Shown here piece by piece: positions 9,091 to 17,989 of a stretch of 64,000 nucleotides of DNA. The translations under genes were made by a program, and so were the position numbers. The notes under the pieces are model-generated. The model was not told the DNA's origin, ran no database searches, and saw only the letters and a program-made list of their open reading frames with translations. How positions within the stretch are numbered: the first letter of the stretch is position 1; each line of letters begins with the position of its first letter. Source of the DNA: Spirochaetota bacterium (lineage in GTDB: Bacteria; Spirochaetota; Spirochaetia; Sphaerochaetales; Sphaerochaetaceae); the NCBI GenBank assembly GCA_023401595.1, contig JAEXDQ010000037.1:1-64000 (forward strand), given 5' to 3'.

Positions 9091-9867
9091 ATGGACTACG
9101 TCGAACACAACAAACAGGCTTGGAATACAGAAGTCTCCCGTCGGAATACATGGACGATTCCGGTCGATTCTGAAACGATCAGGCTGGCCCGTGAGGGGAA
9201 ATTCTCCATAAACCTCACTACGTTCAAGCCGGTCCCCGCGGCCTGGCTGGGAGAGTTGAAGGGAAAGCGGGTGCTTTGCCTCGCCGGTGGGGGCGGGCAA
9301 CAGGGGCCCGTGCTGGCGGCCGCGGGGGCGATGGTCACGGTGTTCGACAACAGCGGCATGCAGTTGGAGCAGGACAGGCTGGTCGCCGGACGGGAGGGGT
9401 TGGAGCTTGTCACCGAGCAAGGGGACATGCTCGACCTGACGAGGTTCGGCGACGGGAGTTTCGACTTGATCTTCAACCCGATATCGAACTGCTTCATCGA
9501 TCGGTTGCGTCCGGTCTGGGAATCCTGCCACAGGCTGTTGTCACCCGGAGGTCGCCTGCTGACAGGGATCACAAACCCTGTGCTGTATGTGTTCGATGAA
9601 AAGGCCGAAGCGAAGGGACGGCTCAGGGTCAAGTACACCCTCCCCTACAGCGATCTGACGAGCTTGAGCAGGAAGGAGCTTCAGAAGCGGATTGAAACCG
9701 ACGATACGATCGAGTTCAGCCATACGCTGGAGGGACAGCTCGGCGGTATCTGCGACGCGGGTTTCGCAATCACGGGCTTCTATAGCGACACCAGCGGCTT
9801 CGAGCCGTTGGACAGCTTCATCGGCGATTGCTATCTTGCCGTCATGGCCGAAAAAAGGTACTGTTAG
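9091..9867 (+). CDS. Class I SAM-dependent methyltransferase
   Basis: 258 aa. A short N-terminal segment with DYVEHNKQAWN, typical of UbiE/Methyltransf_11 proteins, is followed by the SAM-binding motif I VLCLAGGGGQQG at 61-72. An acidic residue lies at the end of strand 2 (Asp86), motif II QGDMLDL follows, then the post-I motif SFDLIFNPIS and the LLSPGGRLL loop. The C-terminal part carries a substrate-specific region. The start at 9091 is chosen because the preceding in-frame residues do not fit the family; a weak GAGG lies 12 nt upstream. Substrate unknown. It is followed about 100 bp later by the AEC carrier gene. Confidence 0.85.
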   Translation: MDYVEHNKQAWNTEVSRRNTWTIPVDSETIRLAREGKFSINLTTFKPVPAAWLGELKGKRVLCLAGGGGQQGPVLAAAGAMVTVFDNSGMQLEQDRLVAGREGLELVTEQGDMLDLTRFGDGSFDLIFNPISNCFIDRLRPVWESCHRLLSPGGRLLTGITNPVLYVFDEKAEAKGRLRVKYTLPYSDLTSLSRKELQKRIETDDTIEFSHTLEGQLGGICDAGFAITGFYSDTSGFEPLDSFIGDCYLAVMAEKRYC

Positions 9868-9965
9868 TCACGAATTTCATCCAACGCGATTGTTCAGATC
9901 CATAAGCCCGCCGAAATGTGGAGATTTGCATCTGGAATCGTCAGGTCTCACAGGTGGAACCATAC

Positions 9966-10877
9966 ATGGAAGCTATCATCCTCAAGGCCGTCTCGTTTTT
10001 CTTTATGATCGTCTTGGCTTATTTTCTCAAGTGCAGGGGAGTTTTGAAAACCGAAGACTCCCGGTCTTTGGCGAAGATTGTCATGAACATCACCCTCCCC
10101 GCCACTATCATGACGAGCTTCAACGGTTTCGCCCTGGAGCCGTCGTTGCTGACGATCGTGCTCTGGGGGTTTCTGGCGAACGTCATCATGCTGTCCGTGG
10201 GTTTCCTGCTCTCCCGCAAGAAAACGGCGGGCGACAGGGTGTTCTTCATGCTGAACTCTCCATCATACAATATCGGCAATTTTACGATTCCCTTCGCCGC
10301 GAGTTTCATAGGGGCCACAGGGACGGTCGTCGCCTGCCTGTACGATGTAGGAAACGCCATCATGTGCCTCGGGCTGACGATCATGCTCTGTTCCATGGTC
10401 GTCAGTACTACGAAACAACGGTTGTCCATCCGTAGCATGGTGACGACGTTGCTGCGCATCCCGTCGTTCGTGGCCTATGTCTCCATGATGCTCCTCTCGG
10501 CTTTTTCGGTACAGCTACCGAATGTGGTCTACACCATCGCGGCAAACATCGCACCGGCGAACGGTGTGATCGCCATGTTCATGATCGGAACCATGCTGGA
10601 GGTCAATCTCGACAAACGCATGTTCAAGGAAGCAGGTGCGGTCATCGCCGCAAGAGTGATGATGGCGACGGCCCTGACCTTGATATTCTACTGTCTCGCT
10701 CCCTATCCGTATGAAATCAGGAAGGGGCTGGCGCTCGTCTGCTGGTCCCCGATTTCATCCGCTTCGGCGGCTTATACCCAGGAGCTAGGGGGCAACGCTT
10801 CTCTCGCCAGTTTCACCAGTAGCGTCACCGTACTGGTCAGCATGCTGGTAATCCCGACTTTAGCAATTCTTCTATAA
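9966..10877 (+). CDS. AEC-family (auxin efflux carrier) transporter
   Basis: 303-aa inner-membrane protein with about ten hydrophobic segments in two five-helix halves. It has the central NITLPATIMTSF and SPSYNIGNFTIPFA motifs of bacterial AEC permeases (PF03547). Bacterial members move small organic acids such as malate or malonate. AGGTGG, about 10 nt upstream of the ATG at 9966, makes this start better than the in-frame ATG at 9918. The stop codon abuts an 11-bp tandem repeat. Confidence 0.87.
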   Translation: MEAIILKAVSFFFMIVLAYFLKCRGVLKTEDSRSLAKIVMNITLPATIMTSFNGFALEPSLLTIVLWGFLANVIMLSVGFLLSRKKTAGDRVFFMLNSPSYNIGNFTIPFAASFIGATGTVVACLYDVGNAIMCLGLTIMLCSMVVSTTKQRLSIRSMVTTLLRIPSFVAYVSMMLLSAFSVQLPNVVYTIAANIAPANGVIAMFMIGTMLEVNLDKRMFKEAGAVIAARVMMATALTLIFYCLAPYPYEIRKGLALVCWSPISSASAAYTQELGGNASLASFTSSVTVLVSMLVIPTLAILL

Positions 10878-10932
10878 GGCTCACTCTGGGCTCACTCTAG
10901 GCTCACTCTAGGCTCACTCTAGGCTCACTCTA
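10878..10932. repeat. 11-bp tandem repeat, five copies
   Basis: Five perfect or near-perfect copies of GGCTCACTCTA start on the base after the AEC stop codon; the first copy ends in G. They are followed by two GGGTCGATCG blocks (10933-10942 and 10955-10964) separated by a related GGTCGCTCTA. The period equals about one helical turn. The remainder of the gap to 11045 shows no other feature. Confidence 0.9.
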
Positions 10933-11045
10933 GGGTCGATCGGTGGTCGCTCTAGGGTCGATCGAAAAGCAGGGAGCGAGAGTGTCGGCCGCGAGGAACA
11001 ATCGCTTTGGCATCGCTTTGTGGCTAACGTAGGGCTACCCCTAGG

Positions 11046-12005
11046 CTATCCTCTACCCCTGAACAGCGCTTTTCCCAACAGGGCTGCGGTGGTCTGCTGG
11101 ATCACGACGCCGATCAGGACGGGGATGGAGGCTTCAGGGGGGAAGAAGTCGATGGCGAGGACGAGGGCGGCGCTGATGTTGCGCATGCCCACGGAAAAGG
11201 TCAGGGAGACCTGGGTCGGGCGGTCGTACCGGAAGATCCTGGCGATATGGTAGCCCAGCAGGAAACCGGAGGCGGCGAAAAGGATGTTTACGAAGAACAC
11301 AGCGAGGAATACCCCCTCGAACGACAGACGTCCGGCGATCTGGGAGGCGTTGATCATCACCACGAACAGCAGGGCGATTTTCGTAAACGGTTTCAGATAG
11401 GGGGCGACCTTCGCCTTGGCGAAACCCTTGGAAAAAGTGTTGATGGAGACTCCGCAAAGCGAAGGGACCACCACCATGTAGAGGAGCGAGAGCATCATGC
11501 CGGCGGTGTCGATCGCAATGTCGGAATGGGTCAGCAGACGGACGGTCCAGGGGGTGACGATAGGTGCGAGCAGGGTATCGACCAGAATCAGGGTCAGGGA
11601 AAGTACCCCGTCACCCTTGAAGATCGAGGACCACATGTAGCTGACCACGGCGGTGGGAATGGCGTACAGCAGAACGAAGCCGATCACCAGAACCGGCCTT
11701 GCAGGAAACAGCAGAGTGCCGATGCCGTAGACCAGAAGCGGAACGGCCACATGGGAGCAAAAGATCGAGACGAAGATCGGCAGGGGTTGTTTGAGTACAT
11801 GGGAGAAGTCGGAGAAATTCATCCCCATGGCGCCGGCAAGGGTGATGAAGGCGAACAGCCAGGTCACGGAGGGTTTCAGCCCACTGATATGCTCGCCCAG
11901 CAGGAAGCCGAGGACGACGCCAAGAGGGGTGACCAACGGCATCATCTGCTCCATGATTTGGTTGAAACAAATGAAAAAAGCCTGACGGCCCGCCTTCCCT
12001 GCCAT
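11046..12005 (-). CDS. Bile acid:sodium symporter (BASS) family permease
   Basis: 319-aa membrane protein with nine to ten hydrophobic segments. It has the family's GMNFSDF segment after TM2, YAIPTAVVSYMWSS and FSVGMRNISAALVLA, the latter corresponding to the conserved Na+-site region of BASS proteins. Bacterial members carry organic anions such as keto acids or pantoate rather than bile acids. AAAGGTAGG precedes the ATG at 12005. It is the last gene of the minus-strand locus, 36 bp behind the Fe-alcohol dehydrogenase, so it probably imports or exports a product or substrate of that pathway. Confidence 0.85.
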   Translation of the reverse strand: MAGKAGRQAFFICFNQIMEQMMPLVTPLGVVLGFLLGEHISGLKPSVTWLFAFITLAGAMGMNFSDFSHVLKQPLPIFVSIFCSHVAVPLLVYGIGTLLFPARPVLVIGFVLLYAIPTAVVSYMWSSIFKGDGVLSLTLILVDTLLAPIVTPWTVRLLTHSDIAIDTAGMMLSLLYMVVVPSLCGVSINTFSKGFAKAKVAPYLKPFTKIALLFVVMINASQIAGRLSFEGVFLAVFFVNILFAASGFLLGYHIARIFRYDRPTQVSLTFSVGMRNISAALVLAIDFFPPEASIPVLIGVVIQQTTAALLGKALFRGRG

Positions 12006-12041
12006 TTCTGAACCTACCTTTCTCCACGCACCATGGAACCG

Positions 12042-13226
12042 CTACCGGGCCAGACGGAGGATGTCCAGGACATCGTCGGGGCCGAGGGGCAGGATGCCGC
12101 CAACCTTGAACTCCTCGGAGGCGACCGACGCGGCCATTTGTGACAGCTCGTCGTCGGAAGCCGAAAGCCCAGCTTCCGACAGACGCACGGGAAGGCCAAG
12201 ACGCCGGTAGAACTGTTCGAGTTGGTCGATCGCGGCAAGAACTACCGTTTCGGGATCATCGAGCGGCAGGTCGATATGCCAGACGCGGACGGCGTACTGG
12301 ACGAACCGGTCGATGCAGGACGGGAATACGTATTTCATCCATGCCGGGATGATGATGGACAGACCCGCGCCATGGGCGATGTCGTAGCGGGCGCTGAGGG
12401 CATGCTCGATCATATGGCTCGCCCAGTCCCCACCGTCGCGTCCCCTGTCGAACAGGGGGTTGTGGGCCAGGGTACCGGCCCACATCAGCTCGGCCCGCCA
12501 TCGATATTCAGAAGGTTCTTGAAGGACGCGGGGGGCGTTCTGGATCACATGCCCCATCGCCGCTTCAAGCAACCGGTCGGAGAGATCGTTGAATTGCGCC
12601 GCGGTGAAATAGCGCTCCTGCAAGTGGGCGAGGATGTCGCAGGCTCCGCAGGCCGTCTGGTACGGCGGCAGCGTATAGGTCGTCTCGGGATCGAGGATAG
12701 CGAAAGCGGGAATCATCGCAGGGGCGCTGGCGATCCGCTTTTCGCCCGTGGCTTCATTGGTGATCACGCAGGCGTCGGAGGTTTCGGAGCCGGAGGCGGG
12801 GATCGTCAGGACCACGCCGACGGCAAGGCCCTCCGACGGCTGCCGCCATTGGAGGAAGCAGTAGTCCCAGAAGTCAGTCCCTTCGGGCAGCCTGGCCGCG
12901 ACGGCTATCGCCTTGGCGGTGTCGATCGCGCTGCCGCCGCCGACAGCGATTACCATGGGTATCCCGCTGGAACGGCAGAGGGCGGCCCCCTTCTCGACCA
13001 GTGAAAGACGGGGATTCGGGCGGACGCCGCCGAAAGGGACGGCCTCGACGCCCGCTCCGGCCAGGGAATCGACGACTTTCTGGTAGACGCCGGTACGGAT
13101 GACGGCCCCCTGGCCGTAGACGACGAGGGCTTTGTCACCCAGAAGCCGGGCCTGCGCCCCGACTTGATCCAAGCTGGATTTTCCGAAAAGAATCTTCGTC
13201 GGTGAATAGTAGGTGAAATCAATCAT
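12042..13226 (-). CDS. Iron-containing alcohol dehydrogenase (BDH/YqdH-like)
   Basis: 394 aa of the group III, metal-dependent alcohol dehydrogenase family. The N-terminal Rossmann domain has VIAVGGGSAIDTAKAIA, and the C-terminal helical domain carries the iron ligands, including the SHMIEHALSARYDIAHGAGLSI stretch with its His residues. It is closest in outline to NADPH-dependent butanol dehydrogenases. The start at 13226 has AGGAGG 5 nt upstream; the upstream in-frame extension runs inside the MFS gene. Its ATG overlaps the MFS stop codon (ATGA), so the two are translationally coupled. It probably reduces an aldehyde produced in the pathway. Confidence 0.9.
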   Translation of the reverse strand: MIDFTYYSPTKILFGKSSLDQVGAQARLLGDKALVVYGQGAVIRTGVYQKVVDSLAGAGVEAVPFGGVRPNPRLSLVEKGAALCRSSGIPMVIAVGGGSAIDTAKAIAVAARLPEGTDFWDYCFLQWRQPSEGLAVGVVLTIPASGSETSDACVITNEATGEKRIASAPAMIPAFAILDPETTYTLPPYQTACGACDILAHLQERYFTAAQFNDLSDRLLEAAMGHVIQNAPRVLQEPSEYRWRAELMWAGTLAHNPLFDRGRDGGDWASHMIEHALSARYDIAHGAGLSIIIPAWMKYVFPSCIDRFVQYAVRVWHIDLPLDDPETVVLAAIDQLEQFYRRLGLPVRLSEAGLSASDDELSQMAASVASEEFKVGGILPLGPDDVLDILRLAR

Positions 13227-14488
13227 GAACGCCTCCTGAAGGAATCGGCCCTGAGCCGTACCAGGCTGTCGGCAAGGATTCCGAAAACAAGTATTCCGCA
13301 AATGATGAACAGCCAGCCTGGGAACACCGAATATAGCGCGGTGCAGATTTTGATCGCCGCGATACTCAGCAACGATGAAAAGAAGAACGAAAAGGAATAG
13401 ACGCCGGTACGCCGCTCACCGCTGGTGTCAATCGCCAGCAAGGAATCGGCCACCGTCTTCAACACCCCGTAGGAGAGCGCGGTGAGCAGGACGCCGGCAA
13501 GTATCACCGGCAGGTTGCCCCTGGGGGCGATGATCAGGATAAGGAACCCCGACAACGAACCGATGCATGCGACGGCTGTATAACGGGGCATGTTGCCACG
13601 GGTGATGCGCGGATTGAACAATGTCATCGACAGCAGCGTCCCGACGGCGTATATACCGCCGACGATGCCGACCTGTGCGCTGGAGACATTGAGGAAATCG
13701 GTGAAATAGGGGGTGAACAACAGACTGGTCGAGGTGCCGACGGTATAATAGACGTAAATCAGGGCGTTGACCAATACGGCGGAGAACACACGCCTGTCAT
13801 GGAAGATATAGCGGAACGTAGAGCTGTATTCATCCCTCAGCTGCGCAAGGGAAAAGCCGTTTTTCTCCGAGCGGAGCCGTTGCTTGACCGCAAGGCCGGT
13901 CGGAGTTTCCTTGAGCAACAGATGCCGCGTCGTGGTCAGGGCCGTCATCGAGACTACGGATACCAGCAGGAACAGACGTTCAGAACGGACCAGTCCCATG
14001 CTCTCTACCACGATGCCGGCCAGCGGAGTGATCAGCCCTGCAAGCACGAGAATCAGGTTGAACATGTTCATCGACACGACGCTGTTCTCTTCGGACGTGT
14101 CCTCGATCATCAGCAGGTAGTAGCCGACGCTCATGATCCGGTTCAGACCGGTCAGGGCCATGGCGACGATCGCCGCGAGATAGGTCGGCGACAACAGCAG
14201 GATCAACGGAGGAAGCGCGGAGGATGCGAGGTCGAAGATGCAGGTGGACCATCGTCGGCCCAGCCTGTCGACGATCGGAGACCCGATCACCGAGCAGACC
14301 AGTGCGGCGACATTGGCGACTACCATGATGTTCCCGATCTGTATATCGGTGAGCCCCTGGCTTTTCAGATAGAGGCTCACATAGAACATGTAGACGGTAT
14401 AGGGTATGGCCCAGAGAGGGAACATCGCCGTACAGACGCGGGCGTTCCCTTCGAGCTTGGACAGATAGTTGATGGCGTTATGCTTCAT
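13223..14488 (-). CDS. Major facilitator superfamily transporter
   Basis: 421 aa with twelve hydrophobic segments in two sets of six and a basic central loop (about residues 185-210, LLLKETPTGLAVKQRLRSEKN). The TM2-TM3 loop carries GSPIVDRLGRRW, matching the MFS signature G-x3-D-x-x-G-R-R. The substrate cannot be predicted. The start at MKHNAIN (14488) overlaps the end of the ADP-ribosylglycohydrolase gene by 11 bp, and the stop overlaps the Fe-alcohol dehydrogenase start. Confidence 0.87.
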   Translation of the reverse strand: MKHNAINYLSKLEGNARVCTAMFPLWAIPYTVYMFYVSLYLKSQGLTDIQIGNIMVVANVAALVCSVIGSPIVDRLGRRWSTCIFDLASSALPPLILLLSPTYLAAIVAMALTGLNRIMSVGYYLLMIEDTSEENSVVSMNMFNLILVLAGLITPLAGIVVESMGLVRSERLFLLVSVVSMTALTTTRHLLLKETPTGLAVKQRLRSEKNGFSLAQLRDEYSSTFRYIFHDRRVFSAVLVNALIYVYYTVGTSTSLLFTPYFTDFLNVSSAQVGIVGGIYAVGTLLSMTLFNPRITRGNMPRYTAVACIGSLSGFLILIIAPRGNLPVILAGVLLTALSYGVLKTVADSLLAIDTSGERRTGVYSFSFFFSSLLSIAAIKICTALYSVFPGWLFIICGILVFGILADSLVRLRADSFRRRS

Positions 14489-15626
14489 GACCTGTGAAAA
14501 CTTCCACGATTCGGGTCGCCACCGCCGAAACATCGAGATGGTTCACGGTGCGGACTGTATCGACTATTTCGGCGGGGATGTTGTGCCCGCCGGCATACGC
14601 GGCGCAGAGCGCGCCGACCAATGCGGCGATCGTATCCGTGTCGCCGCCGATTCGGGAGGCCAGCCGTATCGCCAGCCAGACATCCCCCTTGGCATAGAGA
14701 AACAACCCGAACACGGCGGAACAGACGTCGGCCGACTCCAACCCTGTACCAAGCACATCGAACAGGAAATCCAGCAGGTCGGAAGCGGAAGCGACCGTAG
14801 GTACGTACGAAGCGAGGAACCTGATACGGCTGGCCGAAGACGCCCCGCAGGAGATGTACGGGGCCAGGGTGCGGCTGGCTTCGGCGCTACGGAGCGCGGC
14901 GGCGAGGATTCCGTCCATCGGAACGCCGCGCAATGCGGCGGCGACGGCGAATCCATAGGCTCCCGCGGCTTCCAACGCCAACGAGGTGTTATGGGTCGGC
15001 AGCAGGCAATCCCTGATGCATCGCAGCAGCTCCGTCTCGGCGGCGTCGAGAGGCTTGCCTGAGACGGTTTCGACAACCGAACCGGTAGGGCTTACCGAAC
15101 CGGCAAAAGCGACTGCAGTCGGGGAACAGGCCGAAACGGAAGAATCGTCTGGAACGGCTGAGCTGGAAGGGGCGTTCCAGGCCGCAGGGCAACAGAGAAC
15201 CGGTGCAAGCGTCCGCATGATGCCGCCGCAGGTCGTCCCCGTGGTTCCTGCGCTTTCGACGGGAGCGCCGGCTTCGATCGACTGCAGGGCCTTGAGGGAG
15301 CTGGGGCCTATATAGCGCTTCGCGACAGCGTCCGTTTCACGTATCCATGCGAGCAACGCGGTCATGGTACCGTCGACAGTGACCGCTCCATCCTGGCAAT
15401 ACCGTCTGAGCAGATAGAGGGTCTGCTCGGTATCGTCGGTGACGGAACCGGTGGGCAGGTCGCTATGGTGCGCCGAACGCCCGGCGGGAATCAACGAAGA
15501 GATGTCGCCGAATTCTTCCATGATTTCGCGGCGGGTCATGAATTCGGTGGGCATGCCCATCGCATCCCCGACGGCGAACGCCTCCAGCACAGACGCTACT
15601 GCGCGCGTGTTCATAGTATGGCTCAT
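14478..15626 (-). CDS. ADP-ribosylglycohydrolase (DraG) family protein
   Basis: 382 aa, all-helical DraG/ARH fold. The dinuclear magnesium site is visible as VTDDTEQT (residues 62-69) and GGDTDTIAAL near residue 328; the N-terminal GDAMGMPTEF also fits. Family members remove ADP-ribose from proteins or small molecules. Relatives inside sugar operons often act on other N-glycosidic or ribosyl substrates. A Ser/Ala/Val-rich insertion (about residues 150-190) interrupts the usual core. GGGGGGAGG precedes the ATG at 15626. Its position between an isomerase and a transporter suggests catabolism rather than signalling, but this is inference. Confidence 0.88.
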   Translation of the reverse strand: MSHTMNTRAVASVLEAFAVGDAMGMPTEFMTRREIMEEFGDISSLIPAGRSAHHSDLPTGSVTDDTEQTLYLLRRYCQDGAVTVDGTMTALLAWIRETDAVAKRYIGPSSLKALQSIEAGAPVESAGTTGTTCGGIMRTLAPVLCCPAAWNAPSSSAVPDDSSVSACSPTAVAFAGSVSPTGSVVETVSGKPLDAAETELLRCIRDCLLPTHNTSLALEAAGAYGFAVAAALRGVPMDGILAAALRSAEASRTLAPYISCGASSASRIRFLASYVPTVASASDLLDFLFDVLGTGLESADVCSAVFGLFLYAKGDVWLAIRLASRIGGDTDTIAALVGALCAAYAGGHNIPAEIVDTVRTVNHLDVSAVATRIVEVFTGHEA

Positions 15627-15671
15627 GCGGTCCTCCCCCCTTGCGGTTTGATCGTTCCTATGATGGGCGCC

Positions 15672-16460
15672 TTATACATGGCTGCTGATGAACTCGAAAT
15701 CGCGTAACAGCTTCTCCGGAAGATCCACCATGTAGAACCTGTAGGCGGGTTCAAGCGTCCAGTAACCGGAATAGCCCTTCGACTTGAGCAAGGAGAACAG
15801 CGTATCCCAGGGAATCATCCCCTGCCCCGCCGGCAGATGCTTACGGCCGTCCTTATAGTCGCTCATGTGGAGATGGCAGGGAGCCTGGTTCAGCCGGGCG
15901 ATGAAATCGACCGGATCGCCGCCGCCTTCGATCACTTCGGTGGTATCCACCATGACCTTCATGTTGGATATGCCCCAAGCCTCGGTGTAGGCCTGCAGGG
16001 TATCCGGATATTGGCCGACTCCGCTCGGATAATTCTCCATGGCGACGGCGATCCCGTACCGGTCGGCGGCGGCGCAGAGAAAACGGATATTATCAAGCAC
16101 GCGGGGTTCGATGACATCCTTCATCACCCCGGAATATTCGTTGGTGGGATGGATTACGATGAACTCGGTACCCATCCGGTGGGCCAGCTTGACCAGGGCC
16201 TCTGAAAAACGACGGCCCTCCTCGGACATGCTGACATGGGCGGAATAGAGCATGGAGAACATGGCCAGCGGATAGTGGATCGACGCGATATGGACTCCGC
16301 ATTTCTCGAAACGGGAAGCCGCGGCGTCGGTCACATCGCAAAACGCCTGAGGCATAAGCTCCGCATTACCGAATCCAGCCTCTCCGATCAGACGTAGTGC
16401 GTCTTCGGACTCAAGAGGGAACAAAGCCCCGGTGGAAAAAGAATATCTGTTGTTATGCAT
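15672..16460 (-). CDS. Sugar phosphate isomerase/epimerase (xylose isomerase-like TIM barrel)
   Basis: 262 aa, AP-endonuclease-2 type (beta/alpha)8 barrel. Metal-ligand candidates are His in ASIHYPL, the Glu in AMENYPSG, the Asp and Glu of VMVDTTEVIEG, His in CHLHMSD and the terminal WTLEPAY. Members interconvert ketoses or act on inositol- and hexulose-like compounds. AGGAGGAG, 7 nt before the ATG at 16460, fixes the start. It begins the second half of the minus-strand locus, downstream of a terminator-like hairpin at 16532-16568. Confidence 0.87.
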   Translation of the reverse strand: MHNNRYSFSTGALFPLESEDALRLIGEAGFGNAELMPQAFCDVTDAAASRFEKCGVHIASIHYPLAMFSMLYSAHVSMSEEGRRFSEALVKLAHRMGTEFIVIHPTNEYSGVMKDVIEPRVLDNIRFLCAAADRYGIAVAMENYPSGVGQYPDTLQAYTEAWGISNMKVMVDTTEVIEGGGDPVDFIARLNQAPCHLHMSDYKDGRKHLPAGQGMIPWDTLFSLLKSKGYSGYWTLEPAYRFYMVDLPEKLLRDFEFISSHV

Positions 16461-16531
16461 GGCAAGTCTCCTCCTGTATCGTTTCAATACCATATCCGCT
16501 GCCGCGGATGCTAATGGAAAAATGGAGGGAC

Positions 16532-16568
16532 CGCCGTAAAGAGGGCATCGTCGCCCACCTTTACGGCG
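16532..16568 (-). terminator. Terminator/attenuator hairpin between binding protein and isomerase genes
   Basis: A 10-bp stem (CGCCGTAAAG with CTTTACGGCG) encloses a second GGGC/GCCC pairing. On the minus strand it is followed after about 10 nt by a T-rich stretch. A smaller hairpin (CGACCG at 16580-16585 with CGGTCG at 16596-16601) lies just past the binding-protein stop. Partial termination here would keep binding-protein expression higher than that of the downstream enzymes. Confidence 0.7.
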
Positions 16569-16612
16569 ATTCCATTACACGACCGCACCTACGAACGGTC
16601 GAAAAACCGCGC

Positions 16613-17881
16613 TCAGCCCTCGATCTCCTTGACCAAGGAGTCGGCGGCCTTGTCGAGCGCCGCGGCGGGGGACTGCACGTTCTTCTCGATCTCGTCCAAC
16701 GCGTACCAGAAGATGGAGTCCATCGTGCCCATCTCCGAGAAATGGTAGTACGCCCAGGTGTTGGCCAACTGATCGAACGCCACCTTGTACATCGGGTTCG
16801 TGGCGATCATCCGCTGGGCCTCAGGATTAGACATCGCGGACTGGTGGACGGGCAGATAGCCGGTTGCCAACGCAAAAGCGGTCTGGTTCGGCTCGTCCAT
16901 CACATGCTTGACCAGCTCCCAGCCGGCTTCCGACTTGAAGGTATCCTCGGTCAGGATGACGATGACGTTGCCGCCAAGGGCCAAAGACTTCTTGTTGAAG
17001 CCGGGCATCGGAATCGCTCCGAGTTCAAAATTGGTGTTGCCGTTCCAACGGGCCACCCTATTGGAGGTCGCGGCGATGAACGCCAGGTTCCCGGCCAAGA
17101 ACTTCTTCTCCGCATTGTTGTGCTGTCCGGCGGGCATGACGCCCTCATCGACCAGCTTCTTCCAGAATTCGGCGACCTCTACGCCATTGGCGTCATTGAA
17201 TACCGGCACGACCTTGCCGTTCTCTTTTTTGACGACGCTGTTGTCATTCTGTCCGAGCATCGATTTGAAAAGCCAGACGCCGTCGGAGGTGTCGAACCCA
17301 TAGAAATCGGCGACATTGTTCACATTGCCCTTTTCCAAGGCTATTTTCGCGACCTCGAAGAACTCGGCCCAAGTCTGCGGCGGATTGGAGAGATCGATGC
17401 CGGCCTTGTCCATGATATCCTTGTTGTAATAGAGGACCTGGGTGGAGATACCGTAAGGAACCGCGGCGACCCGGCCTTCATACATGCCGTACTGCATCAT
17501 TCCGGGATAGATGTCGGAGACATTGAACGCAGGATCCTTGACGAACTCCTCCATGGCGAAATTGCCCCTGCCGCCGGTATAGAGCTGGCCCGCGCCCATG
17601 ACCGCTACGTCGGGTGCGTTGCCGGACAACAATGCGGCGCTGACCTTCGTGGCGGTATCGGCGTAGCTGCCGGAATACGTCAGTTCAAGCTCGATATCGG
17701 GACGGGCGGCGTCGAACGCTTGCGCTTGGGCGAGGAACGCCTCACCGGAGGCTCCGCTCATGGCGTACCATACCTGAAGCTTCACGACCTCCGGTCTGGC
17801 GGCGGCCTCCTTCGCTCCACCGGCGAACAACAAAGCTCCCACAGCCAGCAGCGTCAATACAACACTCGCTATTCTTTTCAT
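16613..17881 (-). CDS. Sugar ABC transporter, extracellular solute-binding protein (family 1)
   Basis: 422 aa. The N-terminal leader MKRIASVVLTLLAVGALLFA is a secretion signal followed by GGAKEA, the typical spirochaetal form with no lipobox cysteine. The mature part has UgpB/MalE-type features: FDAARPDIELELTYSGSYAD, PDVAVMGAG, YGISTQVLYYNKDIMDKAG and ETW-like PQTWAEFFEVA. Such proteins capture sugars, oligosaccharides or glycerol phosphates. Unusually it is the last gene of the transporter set, behind both permeases, separated by 108 bp that hold two hairpins. A good AAGGAGGAAG ribosome site precedes it. Confidence 0.92.
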   Translation of the reverse strand: MKRIASVVLTLLAVGALLFAGGAKEAAARPEVVKLQVWYAMSGASGEAFLAQAQAFDAARPDIELELTYSGSYADTATKVSAALLSGNAPDVAVMGAGQLYTGGRGNFAMEEFVKDPAFNVSDIYPGMMQYGMYEGRVAAVPYGISTQVLYYNKDIMDKAGIDLSNPPQTWAEFFEVAKIALEKGNVNNVADFYGFDTSDGVWLFKSMLGQNDNSVVKKENGKVVPVFNDANGVEVAEFWKKLVDEGVMPAGQHNNAEKKFLAGNLAFIAATSNRVARWNGNTNFELGAIPMPGFNKKSLALGGNVIVILTEDTFKSEAGWELVKHVMDEPNQTAFALATGYLPVHQSAMSNPEAQRMIATNPMYKVAFDQLANTWAYYHFSEMGTMDSIFWYALDEIEKNVQSPAAALDKAADSLVKEIEG

Positions 17882-17914
17882 TTTTCTTCCTCCTTACGCA
17901 TTTCGCGTATACCG

Positions 17915-17979
17915 TACCCGCATGTGCGGTACGCATCCAGTTTCCCTATATCTTCGGCCCCAGGCGCTTCGACGCCTGG
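17915..17979 (-). other. Two intercistronic hairpins ahead of the binding-protein gene
   Basis: CCAGGCG/CGCCTGG with a CTTCGA loop (17960-17979), and a bulged GTAC-CGCA/TGCG-GTAC stem around 17915-17935. Neither has a T-tract, so I read them as RNA-stabilising or processing elements that favour binding-protein mRNA rather than as terminators. Confidence 0.5.
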
Positions 17980-17989
17980 AACCGACATG

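Noticed and set aside
10878..10964. CRISPR-like array
   Set aside because: The units are contiguous 11-mers without spacers and no cas genes are present in the window.
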